Source of the DNA: Stentor roeselii
Lineage: Eukaryota; Ciliophora; Heterotrichea; Heterotrichida; Stentoridae
Direction: 5' to 3'
Length of the DNA stretch: 55,068 bases
Assembly (NCBI GenBank): GCA_006503475.1
Contig: RSEH01000291.1
Location: 1 to 55,068, forward strand
Position numbers and translations under genes: made by a program. Below are positions 28,430-37,551 of the stretch, piece after piece; within the stretch, counting starts at the first letter, position 1, and every line of letters starts with the position of its first letter. The notes below the pieces were generated by a model. The model did not search any database and was not told the DNA's origin. It worked only from the letters and a program-made list of their open reading frames with translations.

Positions 28430-29677
28430 TTATGAATTAATTCTGCAAATATAACTACTTGAATTAGTTGAGTAGCGAATCCATTTTGTAATATCTTTTT
28501 GTTTCTGTTCCAATGTCTTAAAATACTTGATCGACATTCCTGATGTTGAATATCCAGAAATCTCAAATTTCAACGAAACTTGTTTCAAAACCGGTTTATG
28601 CAACAAGGCCGAGTCAAGTGAAACCACCGCTTTAAAAGTAATTTCTTTCGACCCTTTAAATTCCTCTATTTCCCAAACAACCTTCTTAAGCGTTTTATCA
28701 AAAAACGATTTTTGCCCTTTAGTTTTTTTCAAATGTTCAATAATAACAGAAGCAGTTACTTTAGGTACATGAAAAGTGGCTTTGACAATAGAAGCTGTAA
28801 GTTTATTCGAAAACATTGACTTGATTTTGACTAAAATTTCATATTTATACGAGTTGATTTTTTCCACATAAGGAAAAACCTTGAAAGGAGTGTCAACCTG
28901 TTCCAAGATCCGATAGTTCATGACAATTATTTCCCCTAAAGGCGGGTCAACAGTAAGTACTTTATCCTGACAAAACCTGGAATAATCCACTTTTGAATGA
29001 AAATTAAAGTTTTTCAATTCCGTATTTAAAGTAATTTGCCTGTCAAAGTAACTAGAAAGTCCTATTTCCACTTCAGGTTTTCCTTTCAAAAAACTTCTCA
29101 ATTTTATACACCCGTCAATATTTCCATTCAGTAAAAATCCATGAGAATTGAATAAAGCTGTCACTTTTTCAATCACGTCAATGAAAACCTCTTCTTTTGA
29201 CTCAGAAGTCTTCACAGGTTTAGATGGAATTGATAAAGAAGGATAAGAAGGTAAATAATCTTCTTTTAAAATCACATCGTTTACTAGGTAGTCTCGGATT
29301 GAATCACTTGCTGTTGTTTGGATGAACCCGAAGTCAACTACCTCGTCGATTATCTCGTAGAGAAGAAGGAAGTTCTTACGGATTATGTCTTCGGAGACTG
29401 ACCCGCAGAAATCGATGATGAGATTTTTTATCAGGAATAAAAAGTCTACTCCGTATGAAGGAGATATGTTGTCTTTTGTTGTACACATAAATATTAAGTG
29501 GCCATGGGTTGTGTGAATGAAAGTTGTCTCTTGATCTGAAAATATTGGAGGAAGGGATTCTGAGTTTCGTAAACGACGGAAGAAGTACTCGTTTGAGCTC
29601 TTGTCATTGTCCCAGGTAAATTCACGCTTTAGAATGACATCTCCTCTTAATGATAATATATAGAGCTGACTTATCAT
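28430..29677 (-). CDS. AP4M1: Adaptor complex medium subunit, AP-4 mu type
   Basis: 415 residues, the usual mu length. The N-terminal longin-like domain begins 'MISQLYILSLRGDVILKREF' and contains 'FIHTTHGHLIFMCTTKDNIS' and 'LLYEIIDEVVDFGFIQTT', diagnostic of mu chains; the 'FILSxxGD' start fits AP-4 mu best. The C-terminal mu-homology domain follows a linker at about residue 140-165 and includes 'CIKLRSFLKGKPEVEIGLSS' and 'DPPLGEIIVMNYRI'. Mu subunits recognise tyrosine-type sorting signals at the trans-Golgi network. No intron needed. Distinguishing AP-4 from AP-1/2/3 rests on the N-terminal start and would need a tree. Confidence 0.85.
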   Translation of the reverse strand: MISQLYILSLRGDVILKREFTWDNDKSSNEYFFRRLRNSESLPPIFSDQETTFIHTTHGHLIFMCTTKDNISPSYGVDFLFLIKNLIIDFCGSVSEDIIRKNFLLLYEIIDEVVDFGFIQTTASDSIRDYLVNDVILKEDYLPSYPSLSIPSKPVKTSESKEEVFIDVIEKVTALFNSHGFLLNGNIDGCIKLRSFLKGKPEVEIGLSSYFDRQITLNTELKNFNFHSKVDYSRFCQDKVLTVDPPLGEIIVMNYRILEQVDTPFKVFPYVEKINSYKYEILVKIKSMFSNKLTASIVKATFHVPKVTASVIIEHLKKTKGQKSFFDKTLKKVVWEIEEFKGSKEITFKAVVSLDSALLHKPVLKQVSLKFEISGYSTSGMSIKYFKTLEQKQKDITKWIRYSTNSSSYICRINS

Positions 29678-30045
29678 TATGAGGTAATCTTAGAAATATG
29701 TAATTAGGTAGATGTTGAAAATTGTAACTCTTGATATTTACAAAGAAAATTTCTTTTAGATCTTAGAGAGTTTAATGAAATTTGTAAAGGAATAGAGCTT
29801 AATTTGTTTAAAATCATAAAACTTAACGATTTATATTAAAACTATTAGGATTATTGTTTACCATTTTCCCAAAATACAACCTAGGGCTATTTATAATTAA
29901 ATACTGTACAAACGAAGCAAAATAGAGCTTTATTAATAATTAAATCAATCTTATAAATATTAAGCACTTAGTTAAGGTTTAGAGTTGAAAATATTAGCTT
30001 ACGAATAATTGACTAAAATATGTTTTATCTTCCTACAACGTATAA
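29678..30045. other. Divergent promoter spacer, no gene seen
   Basis: AT-rich spacer between the divergent starts of AP-4 mu and the PA/RING gene. It ends in 'cgtataaATG', the recurrent start context of the window. Confidence 0.5.
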
Positions 30046-31995
30046 ATGAATCCAAGATTATTCTACATTTTAAGCTTTTTAGTAGTATTCCACGCCGAGC
30101 TCAGAATATTTGATTCAACAACTTCAAATTCCCCAATAATCCCATACGCACCTTCAAGTTTCGGATCACCCTCATATCTCGTCATTTCAAGTGAAATTCT
30201 CATAACATCAGCGAAATCCTGCAAAGTAAAAATCTCTTCCCAATCAAAAGTCACAGTAATAAAATCCGATCTCTGCCCTCCAGAGGACTTGGCTCTTTCA
30301 GCTCAAGAACAAGGTTCTAAACTTGTAATTCTTCCACTCGGCACTGATTCAATCCTCTTTCCTTCAAACTATTCCAAATCAACAGAAGTAAAAATTCCAG
30401 TAATTTCAATAAACAAAAAAGACCTTTCAAAGTTAATTCAAGGAACTAAGATTTTTTTCAGTCATGACTTGAAACAAAAGGAAATTCTTGAAATAATCTG
30501 TTTTTTAACTGGAAATTTTGATTTAGATTTTAAAGTTTTAAAGGAAGTTAAGGATGTTGTTGATTCATTGAAGATTGATAAGGTGGAGTTAAAGATAGGA
30601 GTGAGTTATTTGAGTGAAAAAAGTGAATTGATAAAAGACTGTTCAAAAGATTGTTTGCTTAAAGATCATCGTTATTACTGCCGACCTTCAACATCTTCAC
30701 TTACAGGAAAAGAAAATTTAGAACTTTCATTAAAAATATCCTCATATCAAAGATCCATCAATTATTTCCCTTCAAAATCCTTAGAAAAAATCCTAAAATC
30801 TTTAGAAACCTGTAAAAAAGATTCAATATGCTTAAACGATTCTTTTTATTCTTTCAAAGAAATTCCTTTATCAGACTCCCCTCCTTTCTTCCCATTTCTA
30901 CTTCTAAACTCACAGCCAATTCTCTGGCTTCCTTTTTTATCACAAGCAATTTCCCTAAGCCTTCAATCCAACTTCAACATTCCTTCAAAAATCTCTAAAA
31001 AAAGATTTTTAACCATCGAAAACTGTGAAAGATGTCAAATTTTAACCCAAGACGATGAATGTCCAAGTGAATGTTCAAATTGTTTTTCCCTTTGCAACCC
31101 TCAGGTCTGGTGCAGTGCCGGATGTAAAAAAAGTGACTGGACGGAAGGGATCTGTTCAGTTGACTGTACCGAGGACTGCTTTCAACAATGTGAAAATCAA
31201 AGATGTTCAAATGAATGCCCGAATAAAGTCTTTTCTGAAGGAAAGTGTCCTGTTCAATGTTCTGAACAATGCTTTAAAAAATGTGATAAACAGAAATTTT
31301 GCTCACCTGGATGTGAATATGAAGATCTCGCTGCAGGAGTAGAAAAGTACTGCACTGAACAATGTAAACAATGGGTAAAGTCAGGGTGTTATCAAGAATG
31401 TGGACCTATTCAAGGGTGCAGGTCTCGATGTTCTAAAAAATGTTGCAAAGCTCAAGATGATGAAAGTGAAGAAAATGAGAAAAAAGAAGAAAATTCTAAA
31501 GTTGTTGTTCCAGTTGTTGTTGTTGTTATTGTTGTTTTTTTGTAAGGGTTATGAAGGATTGCTGTTATTGCTTTTTTTGCTTATAGGAAAAAATGTTGGA
31601 GAAAGGAAAAATGCGAGTTTCCTGATAGTCCTGAATCGAAGGATTGTAAAAAGGTGGAATTTGGAAATGAGAATTTTTTTAGATCTAATGAAAGTCATGA
31701 TATTGAAAATTCTTGTGGGGCTTCAATTGGACTTGCTGGGAAGTCGGGTAAGGATGAACAGGGAAATCATTTTATTCGACCTTTTGAGTTTAGAAGAATT
31801 GGAGATTTTGTTGGGGAGTCAATTTGTTCTGTTGATCTTTGTGGATTCGCTGCTGATGACCTTGTATCGAAAATGCCTTGTGGGCATATTTATCATCCTC
31901 AATGTATTACTAGGTGGCTGGAAAATCCTCAGAGTGAAAAAAAATGTCCGAATTGTCAGAGTGATCTTAGGGTAGTTAGGATTTTACTTAAGTAG
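30046..31995 (+). CDS. PA-domain, Cys-rich, transmembrane RING E3 ubiquitin ligase
   Basis: Two exons, 30046-31541 and 31557-31995, joined over the 15-nt intron GTAAGGGTTATGAAG; 644 residues. Signal peptide (RLFYILSFLVVFHA), then a protease-associated-like luminal domain (about 40-230). A Cys-rich stretch follows (about 325-475; repeated C-x3-C and C-x2-C such as 'CTEDCFQQCENQRCSNEC'). The transmembrane segment spans the intron ('VVVPVVVVVIVVF' joined to 'LIAVIAFFAYRKK'). A C-terminal RING-H2-like domain has 'CSVDLC', 'MPCGHIYHPQCITRWL' and 'CPNC'. PA-TM-RING proteins ubiquitinate membrane cargo in the endolysosomal system. The intron falls inside the membrane helix and its removal restores it perfectly, which strongly supports the model. 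Confidence 0.8.
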
Positions 31996-32069
31996 ATAGA
32001 TTTTAAAGATTCCAAAAATTCCCAAATTACCCTACCCAAAAAAGCAATACTACCATAAAAACCATTCAA

Positions 32070-32588
32070 TTAATTTACCCCTAAATTCGCAGATCTTTTA
32101 TGATCCTCCTGTATGAATTCCTGTATCTGAGTCCTAACCTTCGCCCCATACGCAGCTCTATCCTTTTGATACAATTGATAAGGTTCTCCTTGAGCCGGAC
32201 TAGAAATATTAGGATTATCCAAAAGGTCCTGAATTCCAAGTAAAATCTGTCGAATGGTAATACTCGGCCTCCAGTCCTCATCTTCATTCAAGATACTGAG
32301 ACAAACAGTTCCAGAAGGATAGATATTTGGATGAAACAAGACTTTAGTGAACTTGCACTTCGGTGGCTTTGAAGGAAATTCATCACTGAAGTCAATAGTT
32401 AGCTTATAAGTGTATCCTTCCCATAAAGTATTTGATTTTCCTGGAATTCCGCATTCCCACCGGAATAAATTTAATGAACCGTCGGGATTTGGCATTGGTT
32501 TCGCTGAAAAACCTGGAGGACGGTCTCTTCGCCAAAGCTTTCTTTCTTCGCCTAAACGAGTTGTGACTATTGCGTTCCTTGTTGACAT
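32070..32588 (-). CDS. UBC9: SUMO-conjugating enzyme UBC9-like (copy A)
   Basis: 172 residues. Strong UBC9 signature: '[15 protein letters not shown]', '[11 protein letters not shown]', HPN motif in '[17 protein letters not shown]' with the catalytic Cys, and '[20 protein letters not shown]' followed by '[17 protein letters not shown]'. All Trp codons are TGG. UBC9 transfers SUMO from the E1 to lysines in substrates. The C-terminus is about 10 residues longer than in animal or yeast UBC9. It diverges from a second UBC9-like gene 339 nt away. Confidence 0.93.
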   Translation of the reverse strand: MSTRNAIVTTRLGEERKLWRRDRPPGFSAKPMPNPDGSLNLFRWECGIPGKSNTLWEGYTYKLTIDFSDEFPSKPPKCKFTKVLFHPNIYPSGTVCLSILNEDEDWRPSITIRQILLGIQDLLDNPNISSPAQGEPYQLYQKDRAAYGAKVRTQIQEFIQEDHKRSANLGVN

Positions 32589-32927
32589 TTATATGGGGGA
32601 GGTTTAGTGATTTTTTATGGGGGGCTAAGGTTTGAATTTTTTGGGATTGGATGAAGAGGAGTGGGAAGATTAGAGTTTTGGAGGAGATGGGATTTTAATT
32701 AATGGGGTTTTTTGGGATTATTGGAGATTGGATAGTTTTTTTATTGTTCCGAATTTTTTGGATTCGTGAGATTAGGGATTGATGGAGGAGATTGAAGAGG
32801 AGATGATTAACCAGACCAAAAACAATACCAAAAAATAAAAAATTCCACAAAAATCAAGTTCAAACCTCCTCAAACATTCAAACTCTTAACCCACCCTGAT
32901 TCCCCATAAACCCATCTCTAAATAAAA
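32589..32927. other. Spacer between the divergent UBC9-like genes
   Basis: The left half is T/G-rich and the right half A/C-rich on this strand, an abrupt strand-composition switch near 32810. No gene is seen. Confidence 0.5.
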
Positions 32928-33413
32928 ATGAATAACCAAGTAATTATTTCACGTTTGGCACAAGAGCGAAAAAGTCTCCGCCAAGACCGTCCAGTGGGTT
33001 TCTACGCAAAGCCAACAAGCGACAATAAAGGAAATCTAAATCTCCTGAAATGGGACTGCGGAATTCAAGCAAAACCATCATCAATCTGGTCAGGAGTGAC
33101 CCTTAAACTAACGATGACCTTTCCAGAGGACTTTCCATTAAAGCCTCCTCAATGCATTTTCAAAGAATCTTTATTTCATCCAAATGTTTTTCCTTCAGGA
33201 AGGGTTTGTTTAAGTATTTTGAATGAAGATGATGGGTGGAGTCCAAGTCTTTCAATCAAGGAAATTTTGATTGGAATTCGAGATTTGCTTGATAATCCTA
33301 ATGAATTCAATCCTGCTCAAGGGGAACCGGCGAGGCTTTATAGGGTTTGTAGAAGAGAGTATTATTTTCAGGTTAAAAGACAAATTCTTCAAATTAAAAA
33401 AAATTATTTATAA
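32928..33413 (+). CDS. UBC9: SUMO-conjugating enzyme UBC9-like (copy B)
   Basis: 161 residues, clearly paralogous to the 32070-32588 gene: 'RLAQERKSLRQDRPVGFYAK', 'LLKWDCGIQAK', HPN and catalytic Cys in 'LFHPNVFPSGRVCLSIL', 'IRDLLDNPNEFNPAQGEP'. Differences from copy A include GWSPSL in place of DWRPSI and a basic tail 'QILQIKKNYL'. The active site is intact, so it is likely an enzyme, perhaps with different E3 or substrate preference (inference). Its TAA is followed after one nucleotide by the ATG of the next gene on the same strand. Confidence 0.9.
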   Translation: MNNQVIISRLAQERKSLRQDRPVGFYAKPTSDNKGNLNLLKWDCGIQAKPSSIWSGVTLKLTMTFPEDFPLKPPQCIFKESLFHPNVFPSGRVCLSILNEDDGWSPSLSIKEILIGIRDLLDNPNEFNPAQGEPARLYRVCRREYYFQVKRQILQIKKNYL

Positions 33414-33414
33414 T

Positions 33415-34347
33415 ATGAGCTTTTATTACTCGCAGGATTCACTTTCTTCTATGATGTCGGATTTTTCATCTTCGAGACAGAGTAGCTCGAATAGTAGGAC
33501 TTTTGGGCTGAATGGAGCAAGGATTATGAATAGTAGCTACCCGTTGGTCAGTAAGAAGAATGAATTTAGGAAGGAGAATGAAACTTATGCTTTTTTAGAG
33601 AAATTAAAACCGGCTCAAAAAGAGGAAAACCGGATTGAGCACATCCATCATATGAGATATCTCGACTTTTTAGATTACTCATTTAAAAGTTCCGAGCCAG
33701 ACACAAGCCTCAACCTAAAAAACAACCCGGAAGAAGTCCCTTTAACCGACTCAGAAACCATAAACCCCCATCTTCCAGCCATTCCAAAAACATCAGAACT
33801 CCGTAAGTCTCTACTCCGTCTAATCCACCCCGAAGAAGAGCATATCGGTTCAATGCTTCCCTGCGGGTTTGTCTTAACAATCCCTAAAATAAACCGAAAC
33901 TATTTAAAATCTCTAAAAATCCAAGACTTCGAAGGAAACCATTTAACTAAAAACAAGTTTGGTCCATTTATAACAACCGAAGACTTTTCTCTATTCACAA
34001 TAAAAACCTCTCAGTCAACATTAAACCCTTACATTTCATTCAAACTAAAAAAACTAGACAAAGTACTTCTTTTATCTCGAATTGACGAGAGTTATTTATC
34101 AGTCATCGACATAACCAATCAATACTTCGTCTTTTCCAGTTTAACAATGCAACCATTCAAACCATCAGAGCCAGTCTTTTCCCATCAAGGCGAGCTTCAA
34201 GGTTTTTACAGTCACAGTGTATTAAACCTTCACTTTGCAAAGCGACTAGAGCCGATTTTCGCTTATCTTTTAAAAGAGCAAAAAATGATAAAAAGTGAAG
34301 AGCTTGATAATTTTTTACTTCCTTACACAAGATTTTATTATAGTTAA
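33415..34347 (+). CDS. Hypothetical protein, 310 residues
   Basis: ATG 33415 lies 1 nt after the stop of UBC9 copy B; the frame is open further upstream, but that sequence is the out-of-frame shadow of the E2. The N-terminal 45 residues are Ser-rich ('MSFYYSQDSLSSMMSDFSSS'). The C-terminal half is globular with beta-like strands ('GSMLPCGFVLTIPKINRNYL', 'LLSRIDESYLSVIDITNQYF'). No family recognised. It converges on the PUB-CAP gene, 21 nt between stops. Confidence 0.6.
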   Translation: MSFYYSQDSLSSMMSDFSSSRQSSSNSRTFGLNGARIMNSSYPLVSKKNEFRKENETYAFLEKLKPAQKEENRIEHIHHMRYLDFLDYSFKSSEPDTSLNLKNNPEEVPLTDSETINPHLPAIPKTSELRKSLLRLIHPEEEHIGSMLPCGFVLTIPKINRNYLKSLKIQDFEGNHLTKNKFGPFITTEDFSLFTIKTSQSTLNPYISFKLKKLDKVLLLSRIDESYLSVIDITNQYFVFSSLTMQPFKPSEPVFSHQGELQGFYSHSVLNLHFAKRLEPIFAYLLKEQKMIKSEELDNFLLPYTRFYYS

Positions 34348-34368
34348 AAATTTCTTTACTAATAAGTC

Positions 34369-35421
34369 TCATGCTAAAGCAAATAATTGAGTAATGAAGA
34401 AAATACCTTGAGGACTCACATATACCCCGACACCTGTAAAGTTAAACTTTCCTAACATGTTCTTTTTGTGAGGGGCAGAAGATACCCAGGCGTCAATGCA
34501 GACCCTTGCAGGGTCTGAAAATCCTGAATTGTAAGCAACGTTCTCGGCACCTCCCTTTTTGTTTTTAAATGGGAAGCGCTTGTAACGTTGTTTGTAACCG
34601 TCGTGGCCTACTGGGACTTTGCCTTGTGCCATGTCTCTTGAGTGCTCCCAGGCGATTATGCTTAGGTCCTCGTTCCAGATTAAGGCTTGCTTTCCTTGGT
34701 TTACTCGGAAGTAGTTTCCCTTTTTATGGATTACTAGTTCGAAGATACGGGTCATTAGCGCTCGAGGGTCGTTTGGAAGGCTGTGGGAAGAGGGGGGAGG
34801 GGTATAGGCAGGTTGAAGGGTGTTAACTTGATGTATTTGATGCACTTGATTCACAATACCTTGACTCCTCTGAGACCCAGGTCTGGCTTTTTGCAAACTG
34901 CGATATTCAGCAAGTTGCTGACTAATATCCGGTTCTTTACCCCCTTGATTTGGTCGTATATAAACAGCAGGTTTTTTAACTTCCGGTTTCGCAAGACTTT
35001 CAACTTTTTTAATCGGTTTCAAAGCTTCTTTCGAAGCGATTTCAGCGACTCTGAATAAAAATTACTTAGAAAGGGTTTGAAGCTCAGTGTAATGATATAT
35101 CAGGATCTTTTCTGTATCATGAACTACTTCAAAGCCCAGGCTTTCTAAGATGATCAGAGCTGTCGGAAACTGCCCGACACTTGAGAAGAATTTAGGGTTG
35201 GACATCTTGATTGTTCGGAATTTCTCTTCTTCTGGGTTTTTTACTATGTTTTGAAGAATCACTGAAAGAAGTCGGCAACAATCTGGGAATTTTTCTTTTG
35301 ATTCTTCTTTTAACTCGTTTTTTATCAGAAGTTTTATCACCTCGGATATGTCTGATTCAGCTGGTTGGACTAGAGTACCTTTGTCTGTACCTTCAAGAAG
35401 GTCTTTCATTTCGATTTCCAT
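34369..35421 (-). CDS. PUB-domain / CAP (SCP) domain fusion protein
   Basis: Exon 1 is 35421-35066 and exon 2 is 35050-34369, joined over the 15-nt intron GTAATTTTTATTCAG (35051-35065); 345 residues. Residues about 40-115 form a PUB domain ('LSVILQNIVKNPEEEKFRTI', 'KFFSSVGQFPTALIILESLG'), the module that binds the p97/VCP C-terminus. After a Lys/Pro/Gln-rich linker, residues about 220-345 form a CAP domain of the bacterial YkwD-like type: 'LIWNEDLSIIAWEHSRDMA', 'GHDG', 'GGAENVAYNSG', 'SSAPHKKNMLGKFNFTGVGV' and 'GIFFITQLFA'. No signal peptide, so a cytosolic CAP domain is implied. Without the intron exon 1 would stop at its TAA and exon 2 would have no ATG. Confidence 0.8.
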
Positions 35422-35722
35422 TTTTTGTAGGTTTATCGGATGTTTAAGGGTTAAGGGTTTTAGAGGTTTAGATTTAGGGTTTGGGTAATTTTGGATTGGA
35501 GATGAATGACTGGGATTGGATGAGGGATATTGAGATTCTTGTTATTTGAGGGTTATTTGAGGATTTCTGAGGGGTTTTAAAGGCAGTTTAAGTATTTTTC
35601 TTAAGTTTATCTTCATTCTCATCGTTAAAATTTCAACAAATTTGGAAAACTTCATCAAACCCAATAAAAAAATTCAACAATTTTATCATTCAATATTCAT
35701 ATAAAGAAATTAACTAACCAAA
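35422..35722. other. Spacer downstream of NUP98, no gene seen
   Basis: T/G-rich next to the PUB-CAP start, then A/C-rich towards the NUP98 end. No open frame or repeat is apparent. Confidence 0.5.
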
Positions 35723-37090
35723 CTAAACATTATGAAAATTCTGAAAACTCCTGATCCTAAAGGCCCATTTCCCCGTTTTTTTATCCCAGCTTAAAAACTT
35801 GCTTTCAAAAATTCTACACAATTCAGTAAGCACATCAACAAAATCACTAACAGGTATCGGTTTATTCGGAAAACAATCAAAAAGTGAAACAACAGCAGGT
35901 ACATTAATTCCTGTTCCAATTTTCGGTAATTCCTTTCCAGAATAAGCAGAAATTTTTCCTTTTTCAATTAAAACATCATTCACTAAATCAACTTCATTTA
36001 AATTAACAGGACCTTCAAACCTAATGATTCCAAATTCATTCTTCAAAGAAAAACCTTTAATCTCAGCAAGTTTTTCCTCATTCAATTTATTCAAAATTTC
36101 TAAAGAAGGGCAAGTTTCATATCCAGGTCTAAGAAAGAGCAGTTTTTCTCGATTTCTTTTTAAACCCACCTGTTCTTTAAGTACAAATTCAATACTTACA
36201 CAAGGCAAATTGAATTCAGAAGATTTTTTCGATTTCTTAAAAACTTCTGAATTTTTTTCACTTTTTAAAATCACCTCAAAAGGGTTCTTCTCATCTTTTT
36301 TCTTCAACTTGACCTCTTCAAACCGAAAAACTTTTTTTTCTTGTTTTTTCGTCTCAGTCTTCGAATTGATTTCATTTTGCAAAAATTCCAGTCCTTGAGG
36401 GTCTTTAAAAGCTTTATCCAAATGAGGAAAATTTCCAGGTTTAGGTTCAAAAACTCCTGGACTAAACAAAACCTTTATTTTTTCCTCTTCACTTTTAAAA
36501 TTACTTAAATTCTGCAAGTTTTGACTTGAATTTCCAAATAAAATCTCACATTTTTGACTATACTTTAAAGAAGAACTTGCTGAATTACTTTGACCTGAAA
36601 AAAGCGAAGTTGTGTTAAACTGTCCCAATGAAGTCGTGAAGCCATTTTGAAAAAGAGTCTTAGTTTGACTTGTAGAGACTGAATTTTGATTAGGAGAAGA
36701 AAAAATTGTAGAATTTTGTAAAGATGATTCAATAAAGCTACTTTTTTTCTCTGCAGGACTTGAAAACAACGTGACTGGTCGAATGGTATCAGCAGAAGAA
36801 ATCGTAATACTCGGTCGTTCTGTTGGAGGTGGTGCTAAATTATTGTTTATTCCGAAGTTTTCACTGTGACTTTTCTTTGTAATAGTGAGATCATCTTCTT
36901 GAACGTCTTTATATCTGTCTCGTTTTGGAGAAATCGTAGAATCATCAGCAGGTATCACATTTATCACGGTTTTTAAAGTGCCTTGTCTTGGAGATTCACT
37001 GATATTTGTATTTGGCTTTTTTTGTATTGGCTCTGAGTCACCTGTTGAGGTATTTGAAGAAGATTTTGATGTATCTTGTCTTTCAGCCAT
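35723..37090 (-). CDS. NUP98: NUP98-type nucleoporin with C-terminal autoproteolytic-domain fold, no NUP96
   Basis: 455 residues from ATG 37090; an earlier in-frame Met would overlap the divergent GNAT gene. The N-terminal 230 residues are Ser/Thr/Asn-rich with few FG-like spots ('NGFTTSLGQFNTTSLFSGQS', 'ILFGNSSQ'). Residues about 320-450 match the NUP98 C-terminal domain: 'GYETCPSLEILNKL', 'IRFEGPVNLNEVDL', 'KIGTGINVPAVVSL', 'WDKKTGKWAFRIRSF'. In NUP98-NUP96 precursors this domain cuts itself at HF|S; here the position reads SF|Q and the protein ends six residues later, so no cleavage or NUP96 is expected. It anchors to the pore scaffold in other eukaryotes. Only 8 nt separate its start from the GNAT start. 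Confidence 0.75.
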   Translation of the reverse strand: MAERQDTSKSSSNTSTGDSEPIQKKPNTNISESPRQGTLKTVINVIPADDSTISPKRDRYKDVQEDDLTITKKSHSENFGINNNLAPPPTERPSITISSADTIRPVTLFSSPAEKKSSFIESSLQNSTIFSSPNQNSVSTSQTKTLFQNGFTTSLGQFNTTSLFSGQSNSASSSLKYSQKCEILFGNSSQNLQNLSNFKSEEEKIKVLFSPGVFEPKPGNFPHLDKAFKDPQGLEFLQNEINSKTETKKQEKKVFRFEEVKLKKKDEKNPFEVILKSEKNSEVFKKSKKSSEFNLPCVSIEFVLKEQVGLKRNREKLLFLRPGYETCPSLEILNKLNEEKLAEIKGFSLKNEFGIIRFEGPVNLNEVDLVNDVLIEKGKISAYSGKELPKIGTGINVPAVVSLFDCFPNKPIPVSDFVDVLTELCRIFESKFLSWDKKTGKWAFRIRSFQNFHNV

Positions 37091-37098
37091 TATAAATA
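37091..37098. promoter_or_regulatory. 8-nt bidirectional spacer 'tataaata'
   Basis: The entire sequence between the start codons of NUP98 (minus) and the GNAT (plus) is tataaata. It is TATA-like on both strands. Any core promoter must use this element or lie within the opposing coding region. Confidence 0.5.
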
Positions 37099-37551
37099 AT
37101 GTTAATTCGACAAGCAAATATTGAAGACTTGGAAATTATCTCTAGGTTTAATAAGGCACTTGCTTTTGAGTCAGAAGGAAAAGTGCTCGATGATGAGATT
37201 GTTTCTAGAGGAGCTTCTGAATTGCTGTTGAATCCGAATAAAGGAATTTATTATGTCGGTCAGATTGAGGAACAACTGGTAGGGTGTCTTATGGTGAACT
37301 TTCAGTGGATTGATCATGAGGCTAATTTTATTACTTATATTCAGTCGGTTTATACAAGGCCTGAATTTAGAGGACAGGGCGTTTTTAAGGCGCTGTTTCG
37401 ACATGCAGAGGCTGAGTCCAGATCTCGAGGAAAGTCACTCCGTCTTTACGCAGACCTGAGTAATTCCCGAGCAATGAACGTTTACCGTCATTTAGGCATG
37501 ACCGAGTTGACTGAAAAATTTTACGAAATCGACTTTGCCTTTAATAAATAA
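37099..37551 (+). CDS. GNAT-family N-acetyltransferase
   Basis: 150 residues, one GNAT domain. 'MLIRQANIEDLEIISRFN' is the typical opening; 'YTRPEFRGQGVFKALFRHAE' is the acetyl-CoA-binding motif A (R/Q-x-x-G-x-G/A shape, here RGQGVF); 'LYADLSNSRAMNVYRHLGM' is motif B with the usual N-x-x-A-x-x-x-Y. The substrate is unknown; the small size suggests a metabolite or peptide acetyltransferase. Its TAA overlaps the ATG of the next gene by one base (TAATG). Confidence 0.88.
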   Translation: MLIRQANIEDLEIISRFNKALAFESEGKVLDDEIVSRGASELLLNPNKGIYYVGQIEEQLVGCLMVNFQWIDHEANFITYIQSVYTRPEFRGQGVFKALFRHAEAESRSRGKSLRLYADLSNSRAMNVYRHLGMTELTEKFYEIDFAFNK

